A stretch of 64,000 bases of DNA from Orbilia blumenaviensis (GCA_036872755.1 JAVHNS010000008.1:992001-1056000); one strand, 5' to 3'; shown: positions 1 to 13,615, numbered from the stretch's first letter. The notes: a model not told the origin generated them from the letters alone. Made by a program: numbers and translations.

Positions 1-3000
1 CTTGTTCGGGGAAAGATCGTGGACGACGCCACGGATTTTGAAAGCAAGAAATCCTTGCCAACCTATCAATTGAGAAAAACCCCAACTGCAATTGTAAAAC
101 TAAAAGAGCCCGTGCTTGCAGCGGGGTAATTGGGAAACAGAAAGTTGCATTCTTGTGTAAAGGAAATCAAAAGAGGGAGGCTAATTCCGTTGAGGTTGGG
201 CTACCAGCTTCTGACGCTGGCCGGTACGGACTACATGCTCGAACAAAGCTGGGGATTTCGGATAGACCTGTCATACCTTGTCACGGATGATGGCTTCCCC
301 TAGTTCCGGCCTGTAGCTTCCCTTCTCGCTAGCTGAAAAGTGCCGAACGTCCTACTAAGCGGCTGTTACACGTCGAATGTCACAGCCTGCTGTGGTAATT
401 GTTCTTCGCAAGGAGTGAGTACGAGTACGCAAGTGACGTTGAAGTTGCAACGTTGAAGTAGATGAGCAAGTACTTTCTATTCGATTCTCTACGATAGAAA
501 CTCTTTTGCGGAGTGGCAAGATATCGTGGTGCATTTATAGAATCCAATCCTGCGTTCCTCCTATCAGAAAGTCGACGAGTTTACCAATGGAACCTGAGAA
601 AGCTTGGGCCTTCGCACGGCATTCTCGAGATTTTCTTCGGTTCGGTCATTCCTTCCATGTACCGCATCGACCCACAACTGAAGCTCTAGCTCTAGCTCCC
701 CACGTCTAACCAGTAACGTAAGTGACCCACTAAAAAGCAATGCTCTGCGGGCCAATGATGAACACGCCATGCAAGCTGTCGCCAGATCCCAGCCCTGAGC
801 TGCATGGCAAAGCTGCAACTTGAGAATCATGCTGCATGGGGAAAGACGGTGTTAACTCTCATAGCTCCACTTTGGGCAATCGTTGAAGCCATCTGAGGGC
901 TCGCCTCACGATCCTCCAAAGGGGGGCAATGTACGGCGAACTCAGAATTGATCCACCCCACGGAAGAAGCCTGGGTTTCGCCTAAGTTGAAAGAACATTG
1001 GCACTCGCTTTTCTTATTTTCTATCACTTGGTGAATATATCAGGCCCACTAAGAATTACCATTTCTCATGATATAACAAAAATTGATTCTAGGACCCCAT
1101 CTAACTCTCTCGGGGTCTATAAATGCTTCCCCGCGGAGCTCTACTAGTCCCCTTTCGTAGATACATCTATATCCCGTCTTCTCAAACCTTTTAGATACTT
1201 CAAGGAGGGTACATCCGGCCCGCGTCCATATCGGCTTGTTATGTTTCCTTTATCGTTAAACCCGCATACTTCGGCGTTCGGTCTCGCGCAGCCGTGTTGA
1301 ATTCGAAGCGGGACCGGTCACCCTCATGCTCAGGCTCAAGGCTTTGGCGCCCTGCATTGCATGGTGCTGTGAACCAGGAACTAAGCTAGTACCCGAATAA
1401 CCCCCAAACCCTTGTATATGATATCTTTTACCGTACCATAGAAATATGCTCACATTACTTACGTTTAAGCTTCTATATACCCTCAGGGTTGCGAAATGTG
1501 CATGTGCATATTTCTTACTCACAGGACGCAACATGCTGCAAGATTTTCCAGCATCCATTTAGCAGCCTCTCTCAACAGTACTAGGGATTTAGGACACTTG
1601 TTCTCGGGTAGCAGCCGACACAGTTCGAAGGAGGGGTGGTCTCATCTCGAGAGTCGGATAGGAGGGGTATGAGGGGCACGAGTGAGGGGTAGATGGTGCA
1701 TCTGGAGATTCTAGAGGCATCTCTGCACTGCAACGCCACGTCGCGCGGGGCATTCGTTTATCAGCATCGAGAACTTAAGGCAATTCGGTGGGCGACACTG
1801 GTCTCGTTGGGCGACACCAATAGGCATACAACATGTAACAAAGAGGTCCGCCCGCCCGTCGTTGGTGTAATAACTACTCTAGATGACCTTGTTGTAGTCT
1901 TATAATTACTGGACAAGGATGAGTTTGAGCCTCTTGGAAGTTGAACGACTCTACTAGATCCAAGGATGCTAGTTTAGAAGAAAGCCGGTATTAGTATTAT
2001 AAAAATCACTAGCCTTGAATCAAAGCGGACATGAATTTTAAAAAATCACGCCCTAAAAAAAGGGCAAAGATGTTGCCGTTCACGGGCGGGAAGGAAGGAA
2101 GCCTGCATGGATAACCGTAGGACAAGTCCATGTTAATTGCACTTGTGGCGGTCTGTATTAGGTCTGGTGACTAGATGCTTGGATCTGGGCCTGGCTGGAT
2201 AATTGAAGCGTGGTGTACAGTGCGGTCTATCGTTTATCGGTCATCTGTTGTCGACGCCGATGTCGATGTCGATAGTCTACTGGGAGAATCGAAGGAGATG
2301 ATATATTGTCATGATCCGGGTATGGGGCCATCTGGGAGAAACGAAATGGGAGGCCCTGGGCCTGAAACAAGCACGGCCCTGGCAGCCTTTTCCTTTCTTG
2401 TCGCAGAGCCAGTTTATATTAGCATGTGCAAGGGCCTGCTTGGTCGAAACAGCCCTCCCGCCCGTGACCGAATGCCCAAATTGAGACTCTTCCATCATTG
2501 TCCCTTTGTATTTCCCGATTGATTGATTGATTTGATTGATTTGATTGTTTCTTTGCTGTTTCCCCTCGTTCGATACCGTTTCTGTCTCTTCTGGCGACTG
2601 CGGAGAGAGTCTTCGACATTAAGCATTCATTGCATTGGCCGGGCCAGTTGGCGCCCCAAATTTAAGGAATTGACAAAACCTCAAAACAACAACAACCATC
2701 TCCGCAAATACATCATAGTCGCCTCGAATCAGCGCCTCTCTTCGTCATCGCAAATTCCAACCTGCAAGACAGCCGGCTGCACCGGAATTCATACCTATCG
2801 ATTCTATTCAACAGATCTCGTGTCTACTCGCTTAACAAAAGTCGTTCCTCGCATTTACGTCCTTTCCGAGACCTCCGTTAAAATCTCCTTACACAGCTCT
2901 CGCGTTTCTTTCGCTGCGACAGAACGGACACAAACCCTCTCGATTTTTGATCTTACGTAATCACGGGTCCACAGAAAGGAAGAGATAAGGACTAGTCGCC

Positions 3001-3003
3001 TAG
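1..3003. other. Intergenic region and 5' leader, no gene seen
   Basis: I see no convincing coding exon here. Open frames are short, overlap on both strands and have no recognisable motif. The last 500 bases are pyrimidine-rich and probably carry the promoter and leader of the gene starting at 3004. An imperfect GATT tandem repeat lies at about 2517-2548. No tRNA or mobile-element signature was noticed. Confidence 0.6.
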
Positions 3004-4148
3004 ATGGCAACCGGAATCGTCCCGAACTCTGGCGGTCAGGGCGGGAACGGGGGAGGTACGTCTTCTCATCTTAGAGATACTACTATGCGATCGCTCTCCT
3101 GTCGCATTTTTCAGTGTAGTCTTCGCCAGGACCACATGTTGACATAATTCATTATCTCATAGACCGACACCCTCGTCGCAAACCATTTAGCACTCTCATG
3201 AAGCGTCTTGCTGCTTTTAAACCGTCCTCCCATAATAGAAATGGCAATGGAAACCAGAGATCAGTCTCGAACGGGATGTTGACAAATGACTCCACTTCGA
3301 CATCAGACACGCAAACACCTTCAGGCACACAAGTAGTCTTCTCAGACCCACCACATAGCATCGCATCGGGTTCACATACAAGAGCTGCTTCAATGGCCGG
3401 TTCCTCCCACGCTCGCACCTATACTTCATCGACTGCACATTCTTCACCATCACAATCTGTCCAATCGCTAGCCACCCTTACCACTGTCCAATCCACTGCC
3501 CCTCCATCAACCTACCTTGCCAACGGCATGACAACTTCCTACAACCCTCATTTATCTACCCACAATCCAAATGCTCCTCCCCAGCACTTTACACACCAAT
3601 TTACAATCTCGCCTGCTCCAGGGTTAAACCACACACCTTCCAATTCGACCCAGGGCATCCCTACAACTCTCCCACATCCAACTACCTATCATACAATGAC
3701 ACAGGGGAACATGCTCTCCGATGATGCTAGTATCCTGACCCTGGCATCCTCGTCTCGAAAACGTGAACGACGTCGCAGCCTCGATACCGATGCATCAATT
3801 CGCGCGCTACCACCAAGCAGCCTCTGGGGTGGCAGCAAAGAATCTCTTCCTCTTAGTGTACTCAGTGGTGGTGATAGAGCTACCATGGGTGATCGCGCAA
3901 GTATATTTGCCGAACGCCACAAAGACCGAGATAGTATCGTCATGACTGGTGCTGCCAGTCCATTGGTCACTCCATCCCACCCAACATTCTTTGCTGCTGG
4001 AAGCAGCACAGAGAACAGGCTGGAAGACGAAGATGCAACCGATAGTCGTTCGATTGCTAAGTACAGTACTAAGCGTGGCAGCACGGGGACTAGCTTGTTA
4101 AGTGTGCCATTGCAAGGGCCGGACACAGAGCCGGACACCGTTAAATAG
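3004..4148 (+). CDS. Conserved fungal protein of unknown function (often auto-labelled polycystin-type channel)
   Basis: Two exons, 3004-3055 and 3163-4148, joined across an intron with donor GTACGT and acceptor TAG, give about 345 residues. The start MATGIVPNSGG was chosen because splicing from it restores the frame into DRHPRRKPFSTLMKRLAAF, a basic N-terminal motif I recall from a widespread ascomycete family. Further family-like blocks are LATLTTVQSTAPP, the segment DDASILTLASSSRKRERRRS, and DASIRALPPSSLWGGSKESL, followed by LPLSVLSGG. The protein is rich in Ser, Thr, Pro and Asn and looks largely disordered. No membrane segment is visible, so the database label 'Ca2+-modulated nonselective cation channel polycystin' for such proteins is not supported by this sequence. 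The many Ser/Arg motifs suggest phosphorylation, which is inference. Function is unknown. Confidence 0.8.
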
Positions 4149-4900
4149 TCTGAACGGGTTAGTCCACGCGAAGATCTGATCTATGCAAGACGGCACAGCT
4201 GTAGCGTTCGGCATTCCAGTCGGCCGCATTCTAGAGTGTCTGGCGCTGCATTGTCCTCTTCGTCCTTGGAGTCGAGGGTGCCAAGGTCTCTTAGCGGGTA
4301 TTCGCCTTCTAGATCCTCTAGCTGGGATTGCCTGAGTAGAGCTCACGGGCCGTTGGCGACATCTTACTTGCCGCCAATCCGACGGCTCAGTCGGCTCTCT
4401 TTAGCTTCACCCTAATTTTGGCACTGATTCTCTTAAATCTTTTTTATCCCCTGCCCTTGCTTGAGAAGCACCGTCCAGGCACCTCTTACCCCATTTTTCT
4501 TCTTTGTTAGATATTCCTAGGTCTGAAAAATACTTATAATCAATTGTTTTCATTGTTTCCATGCTATTGGGTTCGGGCTCGCCGTGTCCGTTTCATTATT
4601 TGTCATGACTGTTCCGCCGTTCTATCTGGAGTTTTTCGTTTTTTTGGTTGGGCATTGTGATACTTATACACCCAGTTTAAAGCTTGCAAAAAAACAAAAA
4701 AAAGAAGGGAAACGGAAAGAACTTCAAATTGTTCGTATCAGGATGCTTGGGTTTCACTTTTTTACTTTCTTTCCTTCTTTATGATCTCTCGAATTGCCTC
4801 CTTGTATTTTTCGTTTTTGTTACTTTCGTTTCCATTTGTTGCATCTGCTTTCGTGTCTGCTCATTCCCTTGTTAGTAGCTCTCCTTCGCCACGATAGTTG

Positions 4901-4964
<64 letters not shown>

Positions 4965-5734
4965 GGTTATTTTTTTTCTCTACCGCTTTTGTGCTTCCTT
5001 GTGACTTCTATCCGTTTTTTATTGTCTCCCTGTTAACAGCTAGCATATGCTCAAAAACGCACAGGTGGTGTTTATCCTTAACCATTTCTTTTACTCCTCC
5101 CTCGCGTGTAGTGCCTTTTATTTCCTTTACCAACGGAGTCAGGTCAGTTTAGATAACTGGTTGCAAAATCTTTCTATCAAAAATACTTTACATCCACTAC
5201 CAGTTGACTTTTCATTCTTCCCATCAGCTCTATAATAATATAGCGTAGGCGTGCACGTGTTGCTGTCGAATTTATATAGATAGTATGGTTGGAGCCCGGT
5301 TTCAGGACACTGTTGACCACGTAACGTTACACGTTTGTAATTTTACGCAGAAGATCAATGGATTATCTGCCCATATATACTAAATCTAACTCGAGCCGCT
5401 ATCGGTTATTCGCCGGTATTGTTTTTACACTACGACTAGCCTCGTTCAAGAGCCGACGTTGATCGTCCGAGTATTTATTTTATAAAAAAACACCTAAATA
5501 TATCGATACCGTCCATTCATGATCATATCAACCTATTCGAATTGAAGAATGAACCCAACGGGGGAAGAAAAAGAAAGGCTAGTATACAGTACAATTAAAC
5601 GATGAAAAGCCAAGAGGGAAAGAAGACTATACACGAATAATAAAGTATATAAACCCATTACATAGAGAGAGAAGGGTTATACTCCTTTTCTTTTTTTTTT
5701 GGTTCAAAAGGTAAGTACTTTTATAATGTTAGTT
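4149..5734. other. Intergenic region between convergent genes
   Basis: This separates the orphan gene (+) from the 3' end of the GUT2 gene (-). It is T-rich and holds both 3' untranslated regions, plus a long CT microsatellite listed separately. Small open frames that read Leu-Ser repeats are products of that microsatellite and are not genes. Confidence 0.6.
4905..4960 (+). repeat. (CT)28 microsatellite
   Basis: An uninterrupted run of 28 CT dinucleotides begins at 4905 and is followed by a T-rich tract. It lies about 750 bases past the stop codon of the upstream gene, in or near its 3' flank. Such tracts are prone to length change by replication slippage. Confidence 0.97.
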
Positions 5735-7984
5735 TTATAATTTATACACTCTCAGCCGGTCCTGTAGAAACCTCATTAGCTTTATGTCCGCATTAGTAAG
5801 AGCCTTAGGATGCCATAACTTACCACTAAACCGACTATACATACCTCCTTCAACCTCTTTACTCCACTGTGCCACTCTACCCTTCTCAACCTCACTCCTT
5901 GTGATCCCTTGTAATCCTTCAGCCAACCCCATGCTTTCCAAAAACTTAACAGCCTCGGTCCACTCTTTCTCCTTCCTCTTCTTTCCCCACCCCATTTCCT
6001 CGCCCATGGTATCAATAACCAGCGGTAAACTCTCCAGAGCCGCTTGAGCATTCAAAAACGCCAATCTTGTTCGTCGCGCGATCACGTCTACTGCTGTCTC
6101 TGCCATTTCGTGACGTACTGCATACCGGATTTCGCCGTCGACGAAGGGATAAAGTGGAGATATTCTATTCCCGCGTACTGGGAAACGGAGGTTTGTGGGT
6201 GAGCAGAGAGATGCGACGGTCCAGGCTCTATCGCCGTATGCACTGGCAAGATGTTGAGCTACAACGGTATCGACGCCGAAGTGTTGAATCAAGTTGATGA
6301 ATAACGTTGGACTCCATCCGTGGGATCCGATGAGCTTTAGTTTGTCAGTGTTACATTCGCCAGAGATCTCGAGCATGCCGTAGGTTCCCTTAGCAGCTGA
6401 TGCAGCATCCGAGTCCGTGTCGTTTTCAGAGACAAATGTTGGGTAGAATGGGAGAGGTTTTGGGTGTGGGGTCAAGTCGAATTTCTCAATAGCGATGTCC
6501 AGTGATTCTTCAGCCATTTGACGGTAGGTTGTCCATTTTCCACCGGCGATGGTGAGCAGGCCGGAGTTGGAGACATCGATCAAGTGGTTTCGGACCAGGG
6601 ATTCGGTGTTTTTGGCTTTGGGGTCACGAACGAGGGGACGAATACCAGACCAGGCGGCTAGAACATCGCCACGGCGGACGTTGATGTCAGGTGCCAGATA
6701 GCGGGAGACTTCGTTCAGGATAAACTGGATTTCTTCTTCCTTCGGAACCGGCTGCTGGACGATTTCGGTGGGAGCATCAGTTGTACCTGCGATGGTATTT
6801 CCTTCCCAGGGTAAGAAGAAAATAACTCTTCCGTCCGAAGTATTCGCGTCGAGAAGACCCATTTTACGAGGACTGTAATAACCAGGGAGAACAATGTGGA
6901 CACCAGAGCTCGGTGCAACGATTTCACGGGATTCTCCATCGTCCATTTTACGGATTGTATCTGTGTATGGTCCAGTGGCATTGATAATGCATTTGGCTTT
7001 AACGGAGAAGGGCTTGGCGGATGGATCGAGGACATCTTGGACAGTTGCGCCGTTTACTTGGCCGGTTACTGGGTCTTTGAGAAGAGAGGTTACATTGGCG
7101 TGGTTGGCGATTGTGGCACCGTAGAGGGCTGCAGTCATGGCGATTGTGACATTCATTCGGGAGTCGTTATGGGCACCATCTGTGAAGCATCTATTAGCCA
7201 TTGTCCGAGGACGACGTCATATATAAGGTTTAAAATACCATAGTAAACCAAAGCTCCACACAACTTCTCTCTTTTAAGCATAGGGAAAGCTTCAAGGGCC
7301 TTTCCTCGAGTCAGGAAGTAACTGCTCTCGATTCCTTCGCCGCTTAGCTTTGCGAGAGCATCGTATGCCTTTGTTCCCGCCCAGTAGTACCTAAACCAGG
7401 TATCTCCAGTCAACCAATGCCCGCAATTTCTTTTTGGCAAATTTTGCACCATCAATTGGGTATCATGAAACCACATACGGTGCTTTCCACCACTCGTAAA
7501 CTGGCAGCATGATTGGTAACCAGGCACTTAAATGCGGTGCAGTATGTAAGAACACTGTTCGCTCTTTCAAAGCCTCTTTAACCAAATTGTATTGGTCGAT
7601 ATCTGCATCCCAAAATGCCTTTTCGAGATACCTAACTCCGCCGTGTACGAGTTTTGTACTCTTACTGCTTGTTCCGGCTGCAAAGTCATCACGCTCGATC
7701 ATGGCCACTGTAAGACCGCGAGATGCAGCATCAAGCGCGATTCCCGACCCGGTAGCACCGCCGCCGATGATAAGAACATCAAAAGGATCCTTAGCATTTC
7801 GTAGGTTGTCTAGCTGCTTTTTGCGAGAGGGTAAGGTCGGAAAGATTGGAGGTCTGGTGATGGGTTTGGGGTTGTCGCCCGGGTAAGCTCGCGGTCTGAG
7901 GACATTATATAGGGTGGCGCTACCGATTGCTGCTACCCCGGCTGCTGTAGCAGCAGTATAGGCGAGCTTGCGCCGAAATGTCAT
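5735..7984 (-). CDS. GUT2: Mitochondrial FAD-dependent glycerol-3-phosphate dehydrogenase
   Basis: Three exons, 7984-7479, 7390-7239 and 7179-5735, encode about 700 residues, the usual size for fungal GUT2. The introns are 88 and 59 nt (donors GTATGT and GTATTT). The enzyme oxidises glycerol 3-phosphate to dihydroxyacetone phosphate and passes electrons to ubiquinone at the mitochondrial inner membrane. It serves glycerol use and the glycerol-phosphate shuttle. Evidence is the dinucleotide-binding motif IIGGGATGSG near residues 72-81 and the family blocks KSTKLVHGGVRYLEKAF, WKAPYYWAGTKAYD and DGAHNDSRMN, two of which form only after splicing. Further evidence is GTTDAPTEI and AGGKWTTYRQMAEE in the last exon. 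The N-terminus has a basic start and a hydrophobic segment at about residues 9-27, fitting mitochondrial import and membrane attachment. No key residue appears to be missing. Confidence 0.96.
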
Positions 7985-10224
7985 TTTTTTCGGTCTTTCG
8001 TGGGATGTGGGGACCTATGGCGGGGAGGTGAAAGGAAAAAAGAGTTATAGGTGGCGCATTTGGAGAGTTTCTTTCGAAGGAAAACCTAGAGCGATGACGA
8101 AAAGGTAAGATCCAAACGAGCGGGCAGTCAACGAACGGGAGCCTGAGATATAAAAAGTCCCAGGAAATTGACGGAAGAATGTTTGGTCGAGAAGACGGAG
8201 AATTGGCTTGCTGTGACCCTGGTTTTGAATTCGGATTGGCTTTCACGTGTCTAAGCGATTAGATCTTAGCTTTCGGTCATGATCAGAAGCTGGCGACAAG
8301 CATAATAAATGTCTCGGGATGCGAGGAGTGGTTGATAGAGAACAAAATCAAAGATACGGCAAGTATTGCATCATAGACTGTGAATTATATTCCTACTTAT
8401 CCTGTTGGTATTCTGTGTCCCGAGTGGTTAAATCCAAATAACGGTCCGATACAAAGGTCGACAATGAGAGATTCAGGTCGCAAAAAGCCACAAACCGGTC
8501 GTACTTTATACGGTACTGTAATGACTGCCAGGTACCTGCCTGGAGAAAAAAAAAAAAAATTGCAAAAACCAAAATTTAAAGCAAAAACATTAGAAAAACA
8601 CCCCACGCCGGAAGATTATTTAATAGCCCCATAGGATTCCCATCTCCAAAAAATAACAAAGCGGGACAAAAAAACCGCATCGAGCTAGGAGCTGTCGAAG
8701 CTGGCTGAGGTGACTGAGGAAGGTTCAAGGGTGCCTGAGGTTAATCCGATGTGGGGAACGGCTACAATTTTCCACGAAACAGACAGCAGGGGACCTTCCG
8801 ACCCGCGGATTATCGATAATCCGGTCGGGCGACCACTTGGAAATGCTATTTTTGCTTTATAAATGCAGGTAGAAGAGGTTTGAAGGTTCGGCTTGAGGCC
8901 GTTCAGTGAGTAGGCCAATGCTCCGCCCTGCATACTCGCAAACTATGCATACCAGGCTGTACTAGCTATCGTGCGTCGTGGTTGAGCTGAACAGGCCCAA
9001 TGTAGCGCATCTTGTGGCCTGACCTAAACACACCGAAGTAAATATCTAGGTATGCGTGCATTTTTCGGTGAGTACGACAAGTGATGCATGGGCTCCCCCG
9101 CGAGCCTGATGTTCTTCCATCTAGAATTCTGAGAATTGTGAATTTGGGGACTGAGCTTGCTAGCAGTTGCAATCACCACAAAGAAATTAAGATGCAACAA
9201 GAAGCGCCCAGGTATTTGATCTCTCCTGTTGGATTTCCTATAAGCCAGTGCAAAAATACCAGGACTTGGTGCAGGCGTCCTATCGACGAGTCTTCCAGCC
9301 CCAAAAGCCAGCAAGCAAGCACTAACTTATAGAGATTAACAATATGGAACCAACTACCTAAGTCTCGATCATTACAACAGGGTTGATAATTATCGGGAAG
9401 AAACCAAAACTAATACCAAAAGCGATATATAACGGTACTATCGAATCTTTGACTGCATTGCTTTTAGCCCACTAATTACCAAGCTAATCTGTCCTTTGAA
9501 CCTCTGGGAGTCTAGTGTATGCCAGCGGTGTCCGGTTTAAACGTTTTCCTGGTTGGCTCTCGGCGCAGGGACCAGGGGCGACAACCACAGGAACCGTTAC
9601 ACAAACTTCTTCAGTGTCATCTGATGGCTGTAGTGGCCAGTTGAGGTAGAGCTGGCAATGACTTCCAATTGACTGCTAGTATATATTGCCAATGCTCACC
9701 AGGGATATATCTCTCGATTAGAGCGGATACGTATGCAGACTATGGGTTTGAGGATATATCCTGGCGGCGGTTAGCTAAGCAGAGAGTCCTTGACGTAATA
9801 TTAATCGCGATTGTGGCGTCCTTGAGTGCCGTTACGTATCGATGCCTCAGTTTGGTATGCTGTCCGTGTGCCGCCTCAGCCTTCTTACGTGCCAGAACCG
9901 AACGCGTGGGCATCAGATCTGATAACAAGGGAGAGTGTGGATATCGGGAGGGCGAGGCTGCCGGGTTTGGCTAACCCTCTTTCGAAGATTCACCTTCTGA
10001 AGTGACCACCCTTCCCCCTCCCTATCTTCTTTTCCACACGAAGTATCGATTCCCGAAAAATCTCGCCATTCAAACAGTAGTAATCTCCCCAATTTCTCGT
10101 ACGACGTACGTACCACCGGGAGAATACTAAGTACTTGCTTAGTTACCAGAAGGGTTCTGCCGTTGGGCATAAGTTCAATTCTCAAAACCGGAAACCCGTT
10201 CCCGCTCCCAAGCAGCTCGCCGTG
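7985..10224. other. Divergent intergenic region between GUT2 and the Clr5 gene
   Basis: About 2.2 kb between the starts of two divergently transcribed genes, presumably holding both promoters. I see no exon with supporting motifs or good splice context. A poly-A run lies near 8547-8559. Confidence 0.55.
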
Positions 10225-12922
10225 ATGCGGAATCAAACCCCTGTCGCTCAAGCTTCTTCTTCTGCTTCTGCTGCTGCTGCTTCTTCTGCTGCTTCTTCCA
10301 CGCCTGCGTTGAATGTGGAGTTCTGGCCGGGACCGTCGCGACCCCAACCGCGTCGATACAACAAGTCCACGAACTGGCAACCGCATAAGGCATTCATACT
10401 TCAGAAAAGATCCGAAAATGTGTCGTTAGATGAGATTGTGAAACTGCTGAAGTCCGAGAGGAAGCTGGACGTTGAGTAAGTTGCCTTCGTATCCGGTACG
10501 GGAGTTGTATTGTGGGTCGAAACCCGGACTCGTTTCACCCCGTGTGCCGACACAACCGTGATTAAGATTCTGTTCCTTCCCTCTGTCATTCTCACGGCCT
10601 GCGCCTGGCCCTGTCGATTGCAATCTATCGAAAGGCAGCATCAAGTCGCGAACTGCATTGAACTGTAGACTGAGATTCTGTCGTATTTCGTAACTAGGCT
10701 CCACCAATTAAAGCATGTGTTGAGGACCTGGAACTCTACAGTTCGTATTAATGCTACCCGTCGGCGCTACATTGTGAGCAAGACCCTGCAGAGACGGGCA
10801 GCCGGGAAGCACAGGACCGTATTCAAGTATGCAGAAACCGGGGAGAAGATTCCAGAGGATAAGGTGGAAAAGGTGCTGAAACGGTACAAGAACGAGACAC
10901 AAGGTCGGTAGCCACTTTTCCTACAGATCCTTTCCAGTCCCAGCAGGCCCTCGGCCGCCTAAGCCCGACTTCGATTGGATGGTTGGAAACGAGTTCATGC
11001 ACATGCATGAAGTGGCCTCCCTTGGACAGACGAGAAATTTTTCTGAAATGAACAAAAGGACCCGCTAACCGGCTGCCCTATCTGCATTCTAGGCCCTGGG
11101 GAAGGCGACGATATCGACCTCATTGCCCAGACGCCCAGTGCGCCGAGCATAAGTGGGCAAACTGCAGTTGAGGATGAGGATCACATTACTCCTCTACAAA
11201 AAGCAGCTGCACGATGGCTCCAGGAAGATAGTACGACGACCCCAATTGAGGAGGCTATGATGGCCATGACCCTCATTGGTGGTGAGACTGCCATTCCTGA
11301 TCTATATCAGGTGAGCCACTTGAAAATCTACCAATTGGAATTTTTAATTTATTTTTTCCCGCATATTCTCCTGGTATCAAACATGCTGATATCTGTAGTT
11401 GATTGACCAATCCGTCCCCGCGATCCCCTCAGAGACTCTCCAAGGGGCGGATCCGGACAATCTCCCCAAACCCTCCCGAGACCCCAGTGAATCAAGCCCG
11501 AGTGGTAGCTCTAAAGCCTTCCTGTCAGGCCAAACTAAGGACCTTCCTCCATCTGATGACCCTTCCGTCCTTAATGCGGCAATAGAAGACCATGTAGAGC
11601 ATGGCCAATCGTTTTCCCTAGACCTATCAACAGGCTTTCACCAAGCCACAGACCTTCTTCATCCAATATGTATTGCCTGGCTCGATAAGGTCAAACGAAA
11701 CGCCCTGTGCGTCACCTCGCAGCCGCCGTTAGCCATAGACCCGCCCACAATCGAAGAAATTGAGAGACTTGGATACACACCAACAGAGTCCATAGAGCCG
11801 CTGCCTTTAGCAGTATGCGCCAATATCTTAAGCTATCTCAACGATCCCGATCCCCTCCCGGATCGAGGTCATGACATGCTAAGCATGGAATGGGACCCCG
11901 TTTCTAAAATCTACTTCAGCGTCCTCCCGGCCTTCTGGGGCCTCTTTGCAGGAACCTCAGCCTTTGACTCTGCAAAACTCTACCTTGACGATGTGGCCCG
12001 CATCTTCTACCTCCCGACTCTGGTCACAAAGTACGGCAAAGACCATTACTTCGTAACTCGCGCAATGCAAAGTTTTGGCATGTGTTTAGGTTTAATATGC
12101 CACCCTCAAGTATCAGCTGAAATCCTAGAAATGGCAGTCCGCGCTTTCGATAGGCTGGGCATGAAACTCCACCACCACGCCCTCGATACCTTCTACCAGC
12201 TGGCACAGGTACTTCCGTTCAGTTCTAAAGGCCCACAAGCAACCCGTCTAGCGCATTTCTTCCACCAAAGATGCCAAATCCACTACGGTCCTCGCCACGG
12301 GCGTACAATCTCCGCGCTCGCACTAATGGCTCGTCTATTAATCAACCAAGGTCTAAAATCAATCGCCATTACAATCCTAAACGAAGCCCAAAAACTTATT
12401 TCAAACCTCCAAGAATCTGATAAGACGTCAAAGCAGTATGCCGACGCCCTTCGCGACGTCGGAAAAGCAGAGTTCTACGCAGGATTAAACTATAAAGCAA
12501 CCAAAACCCTAACAGACGCTCTGCAACGTAACGACGACCTCGAACACCGTGCTCCTGACTCCTCGCATTTGTCGTTCTTGCTGGGGATGATACACGGTCA
12601 AATGCAACAGTGGGACAGCTCCATTATGTTCTTGAGAAGGAGCACCTTCTATCGTGCTGATACCTTTGGGGAGTTTCACAGAGTGACAGGGAGTTCTATG
12701 GAAGCATTAACTAACATGCTCGAGAGGAGAGGGTTGGTGTTGTACGAAAATCCTCTATTAGATATGCTGGAGAAACTGTTACGGCATTATGAAAATAGGT
12801 TCGGAGAGGATCATCAAAGGACTTGGAACGCATGGGTGAAGTATTGGTCGGCTATGATGGTGAAAAGGGTTACAGAGGGAAGGGACGGTCCCATCAACAG
12901 GGATATCGTCGAAGTCCTTTAG
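10225..12922 (+). CDS. Clr5-domain protein with TPR-like C-terminal half
   Basis: Four exons, 10225-10475, 10698-10903, 11093-11310 and 11399-12922, give about 732 residues. The start is the first ATG in the open frame. Residues 1-25 are a Ser/Ala low-complexity tract. Residues about 50-105 fit the Clr5 domain of fungal proteins: W-x2-HK near the start, then SLDEIVKLLKSERKLDVE, then HQLKHVLRTWN read across the first intron. A second basic block follows, with SKTLQRRAAGKHRTVFKY. The long last exon is helical, with TPR-like units such as HARDV-type Ala/Leu/Tyr spacing and a GR-x-ISALALMARLLINQG block. Clr5 takes its name from a fission-yeast silencing factor; proteins joining this domain to TPR repeats are common orphans in ascomycetes. 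A role in transcription or chromatin is inference. The acidic middle region (residues 155-225) is probably disordered. Confidence 0.82.
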
Positions 12923-13615
12923 AGGACAGTACTATACGTAATTTTGGGTTGGGTTTTTGGTATCTTTTCCATTTTTTGCTGGTGGTTATGATATCATGGT
13001 GTTTGAGAACAGGTTTGTATCTGCTTGTACAGTTGAAATACATTTGCTCATGACTAGTTGTATAGCGTAGTGATATAGGATTACGCCGACTTAACGAAGT
13101 AGTAATTATGAATTCTAATGGAATACTTAAGCAGTAATCCGTACTACCCCAAGCAGAATATAGTCAAAATAATTCGTTATCCGTTCCCATTTAAAGTAAG
13201 TTACACGAAAGCTCTCCAGGCCAGGTTAACACTCCCTATAGATTTCTACCCGTCGCCGCAGAAGTCTAACACCATGTGCACCAGATCTGATGATAAGATC
13301 AACTAGTCGATGAAGATTCATGTTGACTGAGTCAATACTTCCAGATTCTGGATTACGGATGCGAGAGGCATGGTCAAGAGTAACGCCATAATTAAGGGAG
13401 GTACCTGAGAAAACAAGAAAATAAGAAGAGAAAAGAAAGAAAGAAACAGAAATTTCGAAGCCAAACACCCTTCCCATGTGAGCGGACTAATAAAAAAAAA
13501 AGACAAAGAGAGAGAGAGACAGGGGGGAAAAGAGGAAATCCACGAAAAGGCAAGTAAACTCATAGAATATCACTTAAATAGGGAATAACACAGTGCCATA
13601 AGTCATGACCTACTC
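12923..13615. other. Intergenic region between convergent genes
   Basis: This holds the 3' flanks of the Clr5 gene (+) and of the P450 gene (-). It contains A-rich and GA-rich low-complexity stretches near 13421-13530. No gene is seen. Confidence 0.6.

Noticed and set aside
2523..2960. 145-codon frame before the orphan gene
   Set aside because: Low-complexity start in a GATT repeat, no motif, and position fits a 5' leader.
9913..10386. Arg/Ser-rich minus-strand frame
   Set aside because: Antisense of the Ser/Ala low-complexity start of the Clr5 gene.
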